Position numbers and translations under genes: made by a program
From: Nocardia colli
GTDB lineage: Bacteria > Actinomycetota > Actinomycetes > Mycobacteriales > Mycobacteriaceae
NCBI RefSeq assembly: GCF_008704205.1
Contig: NZ_VXLC01000001.1
Span: 496,001-560,000, forward strand
Direction of reading: 5' to 3'
Length of the DNA: 64,000 nucleotides
Part shown: positions 17,324 to 26,500 of the stretch, in pieces
How the letters are laid out: every line of letters starts with the position of its first letter
Numbering within the stretch: position 1 is the first letter of the stretch
The notes under the pieces: generated by a model
Databases searched by the model: none
Told to the model about the DNA's origin: nothing
What the model saw: the letters and a program-made list of their open reading frames with translations, nothing else

Positions 17324-18421
17324 ATGGCCACAGGGGTGGGCCTACGCATCGCCGAGGACGAGTGCACGGCGGCGATCGTCACCGACGGCGACGAAGAACC
17401 GTTGTTCATCGTCCGCGAGTCGCTGCTCTACATGTCCGACGACGGTGACGCCACGCTCGGCGGACCACCGCCGGACGAGAACGCCCATGCCATCACCGGC
17501 TTCGCGCTGGCGGTCGGCGATCCGGCGGGCATCTCCGTCGACGACGGCGAGGCCTACCGGGCCGAAGACCTGGTCGCGACGGCGCTGTTCTGCCTGATCA
17601 ACCTCACCGCGGACCACCTCAACGGCCCGGCCGAGTTCTACGCGACCCACCCCGGTGACTGGCCGCGCGAATACATCCAGGCCCTGCGCGACGCGCTGGA
17701 CTACCTGGGGCTGCGGTCGGTGCTGCTGGTCAGCGAGGCCGACCTGCCGAGCGCCGAGACCGGCGAACCGGGCAGCACGTTCGCCTACGACGCCGCCCGC
17801 GCGGCCCTGGCTGCGGTGCTCTCCACCCCCGCGGGCAGCACCCCGCCGGACCCGACCCATGCCGAGAACTCGACGGTGGACACCGTCATCATCCCGGCCG
17901 TGCCCGCGTCCGAACCGACACCGCAGGCGTATTCGGCGGCCATCCCGATGGCCGAGCCGGTGCCGACAGAAGCGACCGAGGCGCCGGACGCACCCGCGCG
18001 CAAAGCCGAACCGGCCAAGGACCGCAAGCAACTCCCGCTGCTGATCGGCGCCGCAGCCCTGATCGGGCTCGTGCTCGGCGGCTTCGCGGTGGCCGTGCTG
18101 TTCCGCGACGACGGCCAGACCCCGGTGCCGCCGATGCGCGACGCCAAGTCCGATCAGGTCACGGTGAGCCCGACGCCGCCCGCCCCGCCGATCAACTTCC
18201 CGACGGTTCCGCTGACGCCGACCACCACCGAGGCGCCGGAAACCACGACAACGCCGCCTCCGCCGCCGACCACGGAGCCGCCGCCCCCACCGCCGCCGAC
18301 CACCGAGCCGCCGACGACGCCGCCGAGCACCACGCGCCCGCGGCCCACCACCACGACGCCGTACAACCCCCTGCCGCAGATTCCGACGATCCCTGGCCTG
18401 CAGATACCGGGCAGTCGGTGA
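17324..18421 (+). CDS. Degenerate Hsp70-like single-pass membrane protein with Pro/Thr-rich tail
   Basis: 365 residues. Residues 1-185 resemble only the first part of the Hsp70-like domain of the gene at 12975 (GVGLRIAEDECTAAIV, AEDLVATALFCLI, and PREYIQALRDALDYLGLRSV aligns with its ATPase subdomain). Phosphate-2 and adenosine motifs are absent, so ATP hydrolysis is unlikely. A single TM lies at about 236-258, followed by a ~105-residue Pro/Thr-rich extracytoplasmic tail. It starts 46 nt after the IniR-like gene, likely in the same operon. A membrane partner for the other Hsp70-like protein or for IniR is possible. Confidence 0.75.
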   Translation: MATGVGLRIAEDECTAAIVTDGDEEPLFIVRESLLYMSDDGDATLGGPPPDENAHAITGFALAVGDPAGISVDDGEAYRAEDLVATALFCLINLTADHLNGPAEFYATHPGDWPREYIQALRDALDYLGLRSVLLVSEADLPSAETGEPGSTFAYDAARAALAAVLSTPAGSTPPDPTHAENSTVDTVIIPAVPASEPTPQAYSAAIPMAEPVPTEATEAPDAPARKAEPAKDRKQLPLLIGAAALIGLVLGGFAVAVLFRDDGQTPVPPMRDAKSDQVTVSPTPPAPPINFPTVPLTPTTTEAPETTTTPPPPPTTEPPPPPPPTTEPPTTPPSTTRPRPTTTTPYNPLPQIPTIPGLQIPGSR

Positions 18422-18587
18422 TTAGTAGAGACCTTCCCCGGTTTGTGCCCTAAAGTGATGCGCTGACCGGTGTTGTCGGATGAATTGCAGGCGCCCGGTC
18501 TGTTGCTGGAGGACGACTGTGAGCCAACGGATTCCAGGCCCGTTGCCGCGGATTGAGCTGGCACGTGCGTGCCAACGAAGGGATTTC

Positions 18588-19946
18588 ATGCGCAAGTTGG
18601 TGGCGCGTAGCGCCACGGTCAAAGCTGTCGCCCTCGCTTCGACCGTTTTCCTCGCACCCTTGCTCTGCACGACCACCGCCGCGGCGGCACCGGCGACACC
18701 CACCCAGCTGAATGCCGATGCCCTGCCCCAGGAACTGGTGCAGGCGATCGCGCGTGACCTGAAGATGACCCCGACGGAGTACCTGGACCGGGCGGCCCGC
18801 GCGCAGCAACTGCGCGACTACGCCCGCGACTTCCGCTCGGAACGCCCGGAGGCCTTCGCCGGCGCGTGGATCGGCACCGACGGCAAGCCCGTCGTCGCGG
18901 TCACCTCGCTCGACGCCGCCAAGATCGCCGCGTCCGACGGCTACCAGACCCGGCTCGCCCCGGTGTCCGCGGACGGCCTGGAAGGCTCACTGATGCAACT
19001 GAATCAGTGGATCACCAGCCTGCCCAAGGAGATCTCCACCGCGATCAACTCCGTCGCCATCGACTTCCTCAACAGCCAGCTGGTGCTCAGCGTCGCCAAC
19101 ACCCCCGCGGGACACCTGCTGAACCTGCCGACCCTGATCGCCAACATCAAGGTCATCCTGTCCCCCGGCAGCGGCGGCGCGATCGAGCGCAGGCCGATGG
19201 GCGGCGACACCTACATCAGCGCCCCGATCCCGCTGCACGACGCCGCGCTCAAGGGCGTCGACGTCTGCTCGTTCGGCTTCAACAGCGTCGACGCGGCGGG
19301 CAACGCGCTGAATATCAGTGCGGGCCACTGCGATCCGAACATCGACAAGAGCAACCAGGACGCCACCGTCTACTTCCCCAACGTCAAGGACATCCCGAAC
19401 AGCCCGGAACTCGGCTCGTTCGTCCAGGCGAAGCTCGGCGGCCAGAGCGCGCTGGACTACTCGGTGATCAAGCTGAACGACCGCGCGGTGCGCGCGGGCA
19501 TGGACCAGCCGACCGTGCGCGGGGCCAACGGCACCACGATCGCTATCACCGGCACCGCCGACCCGATCACCGGTGCGCCGGTGTGCAAGTCGGGGCAGTC
19601 GTCCACCTTCACGTGTGGCTTCGTGGTGGCCGACCGGGTCGAGACCCAGCTCTACACCGCGGAGGGTGTCAGCAAGACCGTGCGCGGCTTCGCCAGCTCC
19701 GCCTGCACCCTCGGCGGCGACAGCGGCGGCGCGATCGTGTCCGGCACCCTCGCGCTCGGCATCACCAGCGGTTCGAACGCGGCCGAGGCGCCGGATTGCA
19801 ACGAGGCGAACATCGCGTTGGCGCAGTACGGCGGCACGGCGAGCCTGGGCATTCCGATCCGGCCGATCCTGGCCGATATCGACGCCTCCGCCGGCGGCGG
19901 AGTCGGTAGCGGCATCGCGGTGCGCACCCGGCCTAACGCCGGGTAA
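18588..19946 (+). CDS. Secreted S1 serine protease (streptogrisin/alpha-lytic type)
   Basis: 452 residues. Signal peptide (residues 1 to about 34: MRKLVARSATVKAVALAST ... AAAA), a propeptide of about 180 residues, then a trypsin-like domain. The triad is His247 (ISAGHCD), Asp290 (ALDYSV) and Ser379 (LGGDSGGAI), with paired cysteines near each. Expected: secreted endopeptidase folded with the help of its propeptide. ATG at 18588 follows GAAGGG; an upstream in-frame extension lacks signal-peptide logic. Two small hairpins (19926-19944 around the stop, 19949-19964 after it) without a U-tract may weakly terminate before the paralogue. Confidence 0.92.
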   Translation: MRKLVARSATVKAVALASTVFLAPLLCTTTAAAAPATPTQLNADALPQELVQAIARDLKMTPTEYLDRAARAQQLRDYARDFRSERPEAFAGAWIGTDGKPVVAVTSLDAAKIAASDGYQTRLAPVSADGLEGSLMQLNQWITSLPKEISTAINSVAIDFLNSQLVLSVANTPAGHLLNLPTLIANIKVILSPGSGGAIERRPMGGDTYISAPIPLHDAALKGVDVCSFGFNSVDAAGNALNISAGHCDPNIDKSNQDATVYFPNVKDIPNSPELGSFVQAKLGGQSALDYSVIKLNDRAVRAGMDQPTVRGANGTTIAITGTADPITGAPVCKSGQSSTFTCGFVVADRVETQLYTAEGVSKTVRGFASSACTLGGDSGGAIVSGTLALGITSGSNAAEAPDCNEANIALAQYGGTASLGIPIRPILADIDASAGGGVGSGIAVRTRPNAG

Positions 19947-20010
19947 GGCGCGCTGAACAGCGCGGGCAAATTAGCGCTCGTTATAAGTAGGCATCCCGCG
20001 TTCTAGCCCA

Positions 20011-20016
20011 TATAGT
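20011..20016 (+). promoter_or_regulatory. -10 box giving a probably leaderless mRNA
   Basis: TATAGT lies 6 nt before the ATG at 20023, and no Shine-Dalgarno is present. In actinobacteria this spacing puts the transcription start on the A of the start codon. No convincing -35 is seen. Confidence 0.6.
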
Positions 20017-20022
20017 CTGGGC

Positions 20023-21348
20023 ATGCTCCTGCCACGTATAGGTCCTCTCCGATCAGCTGCGCGACAGACCCTGGTCCGAAAATCAGTGATCGCCGCCTCG
20101 GCGGCGATACTGCTGTTCGGACCTACAGCGGCAGTAGCGACAGCGCAACCCGATCCGGCCCCGAGCCTGCCCGCCGAACTGGTGACCGCGCTCGCCCGCG
20201 ATCTGAAGATCTCCCCGGAGGAGTACCTGCACCGCGCCGACGTGGCCCAGCAGGTCGCCGCGTTCGCCACCAACGCGCAGCGGCAGTTCCCCGCGGTGTT
20301 CGGCGGCTCGTGGCTCGACGACAACGGCAAGGCGGTCGTCGCGCTGTCCCAGGGCCCCGGCGCCGACGAGGCCCGCAAGGCCGCGGAGTCGGCGGGTTTC
20401 GAGGTCCGCAACGTGGCCAAGAGCGAGTCCGCGCTGCGCGGGGAGAAGACCGCGTTCCAGCGCTGGCTCGACGGGCAGCCCGAGGCGGTGTCGGCCCTCG
20501 TGCGTGGCGTGGTGATCGATACGGTCAACAACAGCATCGCGGTCCGGGTGGACAAGGCCGGCCTGCCGATGCCGAACTTCATCGACCCGGCCCGGGTCAT
20601 CGTGATGGCCCCGCCGGTCGCCGGTGAGCAGGGCACGTTGCAGGCCACCGAGATCGCCGGCGCCGCCAACGGCGTGCTCGCCGGCGGCGACGGTTACGCC
20701 TCGGTCGCCGGCCGCATGTCGCTGCGCTGCTCGCTCGGCTTCAACGGCACCGACCGCAACGGCAACATCGTCAATGTCACTGCGGGCCACTGCAACCCGG
20801 ACATCCCGTCCGCGGGCAACGACAACGCCGCGCGGATCCACGAGCTCAACGGCGACCGGCTCGGCAACGAGCTCGGCCGGTTCGAGAAGTCGGTGCTCGG
20901 TGCGCAGGACTACTCGGTCGTCCGGATCGCCGACCAGGCGCGGGATCGGTTCAGCAACAACGAGGTCCGGGTCCCCGGCGCCGCGTCGGTGCGCATCGAG
21001 GGCGTCGCGACTCCGGTCGTCGGCGCGCCGGTCTGCAAGTCCGGTTCGCGGACCGGCTTCAGCTGTGGCGTGGTGAACGCGGTCGACCAGACCGTGCAGG
21101 TCGGCGAGCGTGAGCTCACCCAGGCCTTCTCGGCCAACATCTGCGCGCTGCCCGGCGACAGCGGCGGCCCGATCGTGACCGGCCGGCTCGCCCTGGGCAT
21201 CTCCAGTGCCTCGTCGGTGGCCGACTACCCGATCTGCGAGATCCCCAACCTGATCGGTGCCCTGACCGGCAACGCGCCGCAGCTGTTCGCGCAGCCGGTG
21301 AGCGTGGTGCTCTCGGACAACCCGGGGCTGAAGATTCGCACCAACTAG
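20023..21348 (+). CDS. Secreted S1 serine protease, tandem paralogue
   Basis: 441 residues, co-linear with the preceding protease. Signal peptide to about residue 43 (ASAAILLFGPTAAVATAQ), propeptide beginning LPAELVTALARDLKISPEEY, matching LPQELVQAIARDLKMTPTEY of its neighbour. Triad His256 (VTAGHCN), Asp296 (AQDYSV) and Ser380 (LPGDSGGPI). The duplication has diverged mainly in the propeptide middle and substrate-pocket loops, so different specificity is likely. A leaderless promoter directly precedes it, so it can be expressed independently of the upstream copy. Confidence 0.92.
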   Translation: MLLPRIGPLRSAARQTLVRKSVIAASAAILLFGPTAAVATAQPDPAPSLPAELVTALARDLKISPEEYLHRADVAQQVAAFATNAQRQFPAVFGGSWLDDNGKAVVALSQGPGADEARKAAESAGFEVRNVAKSESALRGEKTAFQRWLDGQPEAVSALVRGVVIDTVNNSIAVRVDKAGLPMPNFIDPARVIVMAPPVAGEQGTLQATEIAGAANGVLAGGDGYASVAGRMSLRCSLGFNGTDRNGNIVNVTAGHCNPDIPSAGNDNAARIHELNGDRLGNELGRFEKSVLGAQDYSVVRIADQARDRFSNNEVRVPGAASVRIEGVATPVVGAPVCKSGSRTGFSCGVVNAVDQTVQVGERELTQAFSANICALPGDSGGPIVTGRLALGISSASSVADYPICEIPNLIGALTGNAPQLFAQPVSVVLSDNPGLKIRTN

Positions 21349-21363
21349 TTCCACCAGTCGAAC

Positions 21364-21393
21364 AGGCCGGCCGCGTTACGCGGTCGGCCTTTT
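21364..21393 (+). terminator. Intrinsic terminator after the second protease
   Basis: Arms 21364-21375 and 21379-21390 form a 12-bp stem with one G-T pair and a 3-nt loop, followed by TTTT. It sits 15 nt after the protease stop. Confidence 0.85.
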
Positions 21394-21485
21394 CGCTGTC
21401 CCGGGGACGTTTCCACTGGCCTTGCGCGGCCCGGCACCCGGCCGATGCGGTGCGGCGCCGGGCCCTGTTCGGGCATTCTGAACTG

Positions 21486-22373
21486 ATGTGTTTGGTGTTG
21501 ATCGGCTGGCGGGCGCATCCGGACTATCGGTTGATCCTCGCGGCCAACCGCGACGAGTTCTACGCCCGGCCGACCGAATCCATGCGCTGGTGGCCCGAGG
21601 TGCCGGGCCTGCTGGCCGGACGGGATCTCGGGGCGAAGAACAAGGCGGCCGGCGATCCACCGGGCACCTGGCTCGGGCTGCGCCGAGAGGACAAGGGACG
21701 CAATCGATTCGCGACGGTGACCAATGTGCGTGCGCCGAAGGACGAACGCGGCGACGCCCGTTCCCGCGGCGCGCTGCTGATGGATTTCCTGCGCGGGGCC
21801 TCGGACCGGAATCCGGGGATCGATTTCCCCGGCCCGGAAAAGTACGTGCTCGACGTCGCGGCCGCGCCGGACGACTACAACGGCTACAACCTGGTGGTGT
21901 CCGATCTGGAATCGCTGTGGTGGCACTCCAATCGCAGCGCCACCCCGCCGCGCGAGCTGGCGCCCGGCTTCCACGGCCTCTCCAACGGCACGTTCGTCGG
22001 TTCGGCAGGGGTGAACCCGGGTAACCCGGATTTAACCGCCCCACAGCCCATCTGGCCCAAAGTACGGACCGGTCTGACCGAGCTGCGGGCCGTGGTCGAG
22101 TCCGATCCCGGTGCCGTCGAGCGTTATTTCGCGCTACTGGCCGATCGCACCAAGGCCCCGGACGCGGAATTGCCGAGCACCGGCGTGCCGAAACTGATGG
22201 AGCGCAGGCTGTCGTCCCGGTTCATCGCGGACGCCGCGCACGGCACCCGGGTGAGCACGGTGCTGCTGGTGCGCGAGGACGGCTCGTTCGAGATGGCGGA
22301 GCGGTCGTTCGGGCGGTTCGGGCGGCGCAAGGACACGGTGTCGTTCGACGGAACCATGGATTTGCCGGCCTGA
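21486..22373 (+). CDS. NRDE (TANGO2-like) family protein
   Basis: 295 residues. The N-terminal MCLVLIGW followed by ILAANRDEFYARPTES is the defining NRDE motif; the N-terminal Cys and conserved GLSNG (near 175) fit the Ntn-hydrolase-like TANGO2 family. The biochemical role is unsettled in bacteria; eukaryotic members have been linked to haem and lipid handling. Stands alone between terminators. A CATTCT box 6 nt before the ATG may make this mRNA leaderless too, though it is a weak -10. Confidence 0.85.
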   Translation: MCLVLIGWRAHPDYRLILAANRDEFYARPTESMRWWPEVPGLLAGRDLGAKNKAAGDPPGTWLGLRREDKGRNRFATVTNVRAPKDERGDARSRGALLMDFLRGASDRNPGIDFPGPEKYVLDVAAAPDDYNGYNLVVSDLESLWWHSNRSATPPRELAPGFHGLSNGTFVGSAGVNPGNPDLTAPQPIWPKVRTGLTELRAVVESDPGAVERYFALLADRTKAPDAELPSTGVPKLMERRLSSRFIADAAHGTRVSTVLLVREDGSFEMAERSFGRFGRRKDTVSFDGTMDLPA

Positions 22374-22381
22374 AAACGACG

Positions 22382-22414
22382 ACTGGCCCGACTCTCCGAG
22401 GAGAGCGGGCCAGT
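22382..22414. terminator. Bidirectional hairpin between convergent NRDE and secreted-protein genes
   Basis: Arms 22382-22397 and 22400-22414 pair over 15 bp with one bulged A (22391) and a tight loop. It lies 8 nt after the NRDE stop and 16 nt from the opposite gene's stop. Confidence 0.8.
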
Positions 22415-22430
22415 GGTCGGTGCGTGGTGC

Positions 22431-23135
22431 TTACTTCGCCGGAAGCGGCTTGTCGGCCCACTTGGTGGTGCCGTCCGCTGCCTGGAAGGTGTTCATCAGC
22501 TCGAGGCCCGCGGCGATCAGGGCCGGGCCACCGACCGCGATGGTGCCGAGGATGCCGCCGATGCCAGCGCCGGCCACCAGGCCGGGGAGGCAGAACGCCG
22601 GGATCGTGATGATGCAACCGATGGTCGCGCCGATCGCGGTGCCGACGAAGCCACCGATCGCGGTCGCGATGCCGAAGTTGCTCGCGAACTCGTTCTGCGC
22701 GCGCTGGTTCTCCATCGGCGAGGCGATGTCCTGCGCGACGGACGGCTTGGCGACGACCGGCTTGTCGGTGACGACCAGATCCGCGGGCTTCTGCGGGGTG
22801 ACCTCGAGGACGGTCCCGTCCTTCTTCACCTCGGTCTTGACCGGCACCAGGCGACCGTCGACATCGACATCGAGCGGGAAGGAGACGAGGGTGTTGCCCT
22901 GGCCGTCCTTCACGTTGGCGATGGAGAGCTTCGGGTCGGTGGCGGTGGCGCCGTCCTTCTCGGTGATCGAGAAGGTTCCCCCCTTGAGCGACGCGACAAC
23001 CGTCTTGTCGACCAGCTTGACGGAGTAGTTGAGATCAGCCGGGGCCGCGACAGGCTCGGCATGCGCGGTCCCGAGGCCGATGGTCATCGCGCCGATGACC
23101 AACGCGGCACCCGCGGTGGTTCTGCGGAGGTTCAT
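22431..23135 (-). CDS. Secreted protein of unknown function with glycine-rich C-terminal helices
   Basis: 234 residues. Signal peptide MNLRRTTAGAALVIGAMTIG ... AHA (about 26 residues), a beta-rich domain with KLVDKTVVASLKGGTFSI, a linker, then two glycine-rich hydrophobic stretches around residues 150-215 (GIATAIGGFVGTAIGA and AGAGIGGILGTIAVGGPALI) flanking two cysteines. Proteins of this shape recur in Nocardia and Rhodococcus, but I know of no assigned function. The glycine-zipper segments could insert in or associate with the mycolate outer layer. Confidence 0.75.
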   Translation of the reverse strand: MNLRRTTAGAALVIGAMTIGLGTAHAEPVAAPADLNYSVKLVDKTVVASLKGGTFSITEKDGATATDPKLSIANVKDGQGNTLVSFPLDVDVDGRLVPVKTEVKKDGTVLEVTPQKPADLVVTDKPVVAKPSVAQDIASPMENQRAQNEFASNFGIATAIGGFVGTAIGATIGCIITIPAFCLPGLVAGAGIGGILGTIAVGGPALIAAGLELMNTFQAADGTTKWADKPLPAK

Positions 23136-23587
23136 TCAGTTTCCAATCCATCATCAGGTTGCCTGCCCGCCGATCCCCGCACGCGAGAGCGCTCTTCATC
23201 AAATCCGGGCGGTCGCCCCGGATCCTCCCCGAGCAGTGTGAAGACAGGCACAGCAGACAGAACGTCGTGAGCGTAATCCACCGGCGAGCCATAAGCGAGA
23301 AGCATTACGCGCCTTGAGGACTAAGCCTGTCCTTACCGATTAGGCCGGAAGCCTCGGCGTTTACGGTGTATTGACCTGAACACGCGCTTGGATGGGCAAA
23401 CCAGGTGTGAGGTTCATCACAGGCGAATTTTGCGTCAAGCCCCAGCAAGAGGGGGCATAGCTCAGCTGCAAATGGTACGACAGATAGCATATGTTACCGG
23501 TGGGTAACTTACTGCCGGTTAGGATACGAGCCAATCGGGGCGGCCGAACCGCCCCCGCTCGTGTTGCCTCTAGAGAAAGGTCGCGAC
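23136..23587. other. 452-bp intergenic region upstream of the Fe-S reductase gene
   Basis: Divergent spacer between the secreted-protein gene and the large Fe-S gene, with no credible ORF. It holds a 16-bp inverted repeat just before the Fe-S gene (listed separately) and a tRNA D-arm-like stretch at 23451-23480 that is not followed by the rest of a tRNA. Its AT-richer centre (23270-23510) is presumably promoter DNA for both flanks. Confidence 0.6.
23493..23508. promoter_or_regulatory. Candidate operator GTTACC-N4-GGTAAC
   Basis: Perfect 6-bp inverted repeat with a 4-nt centre, 80 bp upstream of the Fe-S reductase start. The size and symmetry fit a dimeric HTH repressor or activator site; the regulator is not identifiable from the window. 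Confidence 0.5.
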
Positions 23588-26500
23588 ATGAATGCCCTGA
23601 CAGTGACGCTGGGCACGATTGGGGCGACGCTCAGCCTCCTGTGTTGGGCGTCGTTCTTCGGCGGCGTCCGCAACATCGTCCGCGCCATCATGGTCGGACA
23701 GCCCGCACCGGATCGCTGGCGACCGTTCTTCCCGCGCTTCAAGCAGATGGTCATCGAGTTCCTGGCGCACACCAGGATGGCCAAGTTCCGCACCGTCGGC
23801 TGGGCGCACTGGCTGGTGATGATCGGCTTCATGGGCGGCGCCATCCTGTGGTTCGAGGCCTACGGTCAGACCTTCGACCCGTCGTTCCACTGGCCGATCA
23901 TCGGCAACTGGCCGATCTACCACCTGTGGGACGAGATCCTCGGCATCGGCACCGTGCTCGGCATCGGCACGCTGATCGTCATCCGCCAGCTCAACCACCC
24001 GCGCCTGCCCGAGCGGCTGTCCCGGTTCAGCGGCTCGAAGTTCGCCCCCGCGTACGTGATCGAGGGCATCGTGCTGATCGAGGGCCTCGGCATGATCTTC
24101 GTGAAGGCGGGCAAGATCGCCGCCTACGGACATTCCGACCCGTACACCGACTTCTTCACCATGCAGGTGGCCAAGCTGCTGCCCGCGAGCACCACCATGG
24201 TCGCGTTGTTCGCGTTCGTGAAGCTGATGTCCGGCATGGCCTTCCTCTACCTGGTCGGCCGCAACGTCACCTGGGGCGTGGCCTGGCACCGGTTCTCCGC
24301 GTTCTTCAACATCTACTTCAAGCGTGAAGACGACGGCGGCGTCGCGCTCGGCGCGGCCAAGCCGATGATGTCCAAGGGTCAGCCGGTCGACATGGAGACC
24401 GCCGATCCGGACACCGACACGTTCGGCGCCGGGCGGATCGAGGACTTCTCCTGGAAGGGCTGGCTGGACTTCACCACCTGCACCGAGTGCGGCCGGTGCC
24501 AGTCGCAGTGCCCGGCCTGGAACACCGGAAAGCCGTTGTCGCCCAAGCTGCTGATCATGTCGCTGCGCGACCACGGCAACGCGAAGGCGCCCTACCTGCT
24601 GGCCGGCGGCCGCAAGGACATGGGCGGCGACGAGGTCGGCCTGGTCGACGCCGAGGGCAAGCCGGACGAGGCCGCGCTGGCGAAGATCTCCGACGCGGCC
24701 AAGGCCGAGGCCGAGCGTCCGCTGGTCGGCGGCGCCGACGTCGGCGGCATCATCGATCCCGAGGTGCTGTGGTCGTGCACGACCTGTGGCGCGTGTGTGG
24801 AGCAGTGCCCGGTCGATATCGAACACGTCGACCACATCATCGACATGCGCCGCTACCAGGTGCTCATCGAATCGGAGTTCCCGTCCGAGCTCGCGGGTCT
24901 GTTCAAGAACCTGGAGAACAAGGGCAACCCGTGGGGGCAGAACGCCAAGGACCGGCTCAACTGGATCAACGAGGTCGAGTTCACCGTTCCGGTCTTCGGG
25001 CAGGACGCGGACAGCTTCGACGGCTACGACTACCTGTTCTGGGTGGGTTGCGCCGGCGCCTACGAGGACCGGGCGAAGAAGACCACCAAGGCGGTCGCCG
25101 AGCTGCTCGCCACCGCGGGCGTGAAGTTCATGGTGCTCGGCCAGGACGAGACCTGCACCGGTGACTCGGCCCGGCGCGCGGGCAACGAGTTCCTGTTCCA
25201 GCAGCTCGCCGCGCAGAACATCGAGACGCTGAACTCGGTGTTCGACGGGGTCGAGGAGAAGAAAAAGAAGATCGTCGTCACCTGTGCGCACTGCTTCAAC
25301 GCGCTCAACAACGAGTACCCGCAGGTCGGCGGCAACTACGAGGTGGTGCACCACACCCAGCTGCTCAACCGCCTGGTGCGGCAGAAGCAGTTGATTCCGG
25401 TCGCCTCGGTGTCGCAGAACGTCACCTATCACGATCCCTGCTACCTGGGCCGACACAACAAGGTCTACAACGCGCCGCGTGAGCTGATGGAAGCCTCCGG
25501 GTCCACGTTGATCGAAATGCCGCGCCACGGTGAGCGTTCCATGTGCTGTGGCGCCGGTGGTGCGCGCATGTGGATGGAGGAGCAGCTCGGTAAGCGGATC
25601 AACGTCGACCGGGTCGACGAGGGATTGAACACGCTCGCGGCGAACCCGGGCGCCACGCCCGGCAAGATCGCGACCGGCTGCCCGTTCTGCCGGGTCATGC
25701 TCAACGACGGTGTCACCGCTCGCCAGGAAAAGGGTGAGGGTGAAGGAGTCGAGGTCGTCGACGTCGCGCAGCTGATGCTCGATGCCATCGATCGGGTGGA
25801 CGCGGCGCAGCTCACCGAGAACCTCACCGTGATCCAGGAGCCGAAAGCTCCTGCGGTCGAAGAGGTTTCCGAGCCGGAACCGGAGCCGGAGACCGCCGCG
25901 CCCGCGGCGAAGGCGGCGCCGGCCGGTGGCGGGCTCGCGATGAAGGGTCCCGGCAAGAAGCCGGGCGGCGGGCTCGGCATGAAGGGGGCCGCGAAGGCGC
26001 CCGGGGCGCAGGCCGCGGAAGCGCCTGCGGCCGAAGCCGAGTCGGCTGCCGAGGCGCCGGCCGCACCGGTCAAGGGTCTGGCCATGAAGGGTCCGGGCAA
26101 GAAGCCCGGCGGCGGGCTCGGCATGAAGGGTGCGGCCAAGGCACCCGGGGCCAAGGCCGAAACGCCTGCGGCAGAAGCCGAATCGGCTCCGGAGGCACCG
26201 CCGGTCAAGGGCCTCGCCATGAAGGGTCCGGGCAAGAAGCCCGGCGGCGGGCTCGGCATGAAGGGTGCGGCCAAGGCACCCGGGGCCAAGGCCGAAACGC
26301 CTGCGGCAGAAGCCGAATCGGCTCCGGAGGCACCGCCGGTCAAGGGCCTCGCCATGAAGGGTCCGGGCAAGAAGCCCGGCGGCGGGCTCGGCATGAAGGG
26401 TGCGGCCAAGGCACCCGGGGCCAAGGCCGAAACGCCTGCGGCAGAAGCCGAATCGGCTCCGGAGGCACCGCCGGTCAAGGGCCTCGCCATGAAGGGTCCG

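Noticed and set aside
23451..23480. tRNA-like 5' end (GGGGGCATAGCTCAGCTG) upstream of the Fe-S gene
   Set aside because: It looks like an acceptor start and D-arm but no anticodon arm, T-arm or matching 3' acceptor follows within tRNA length.
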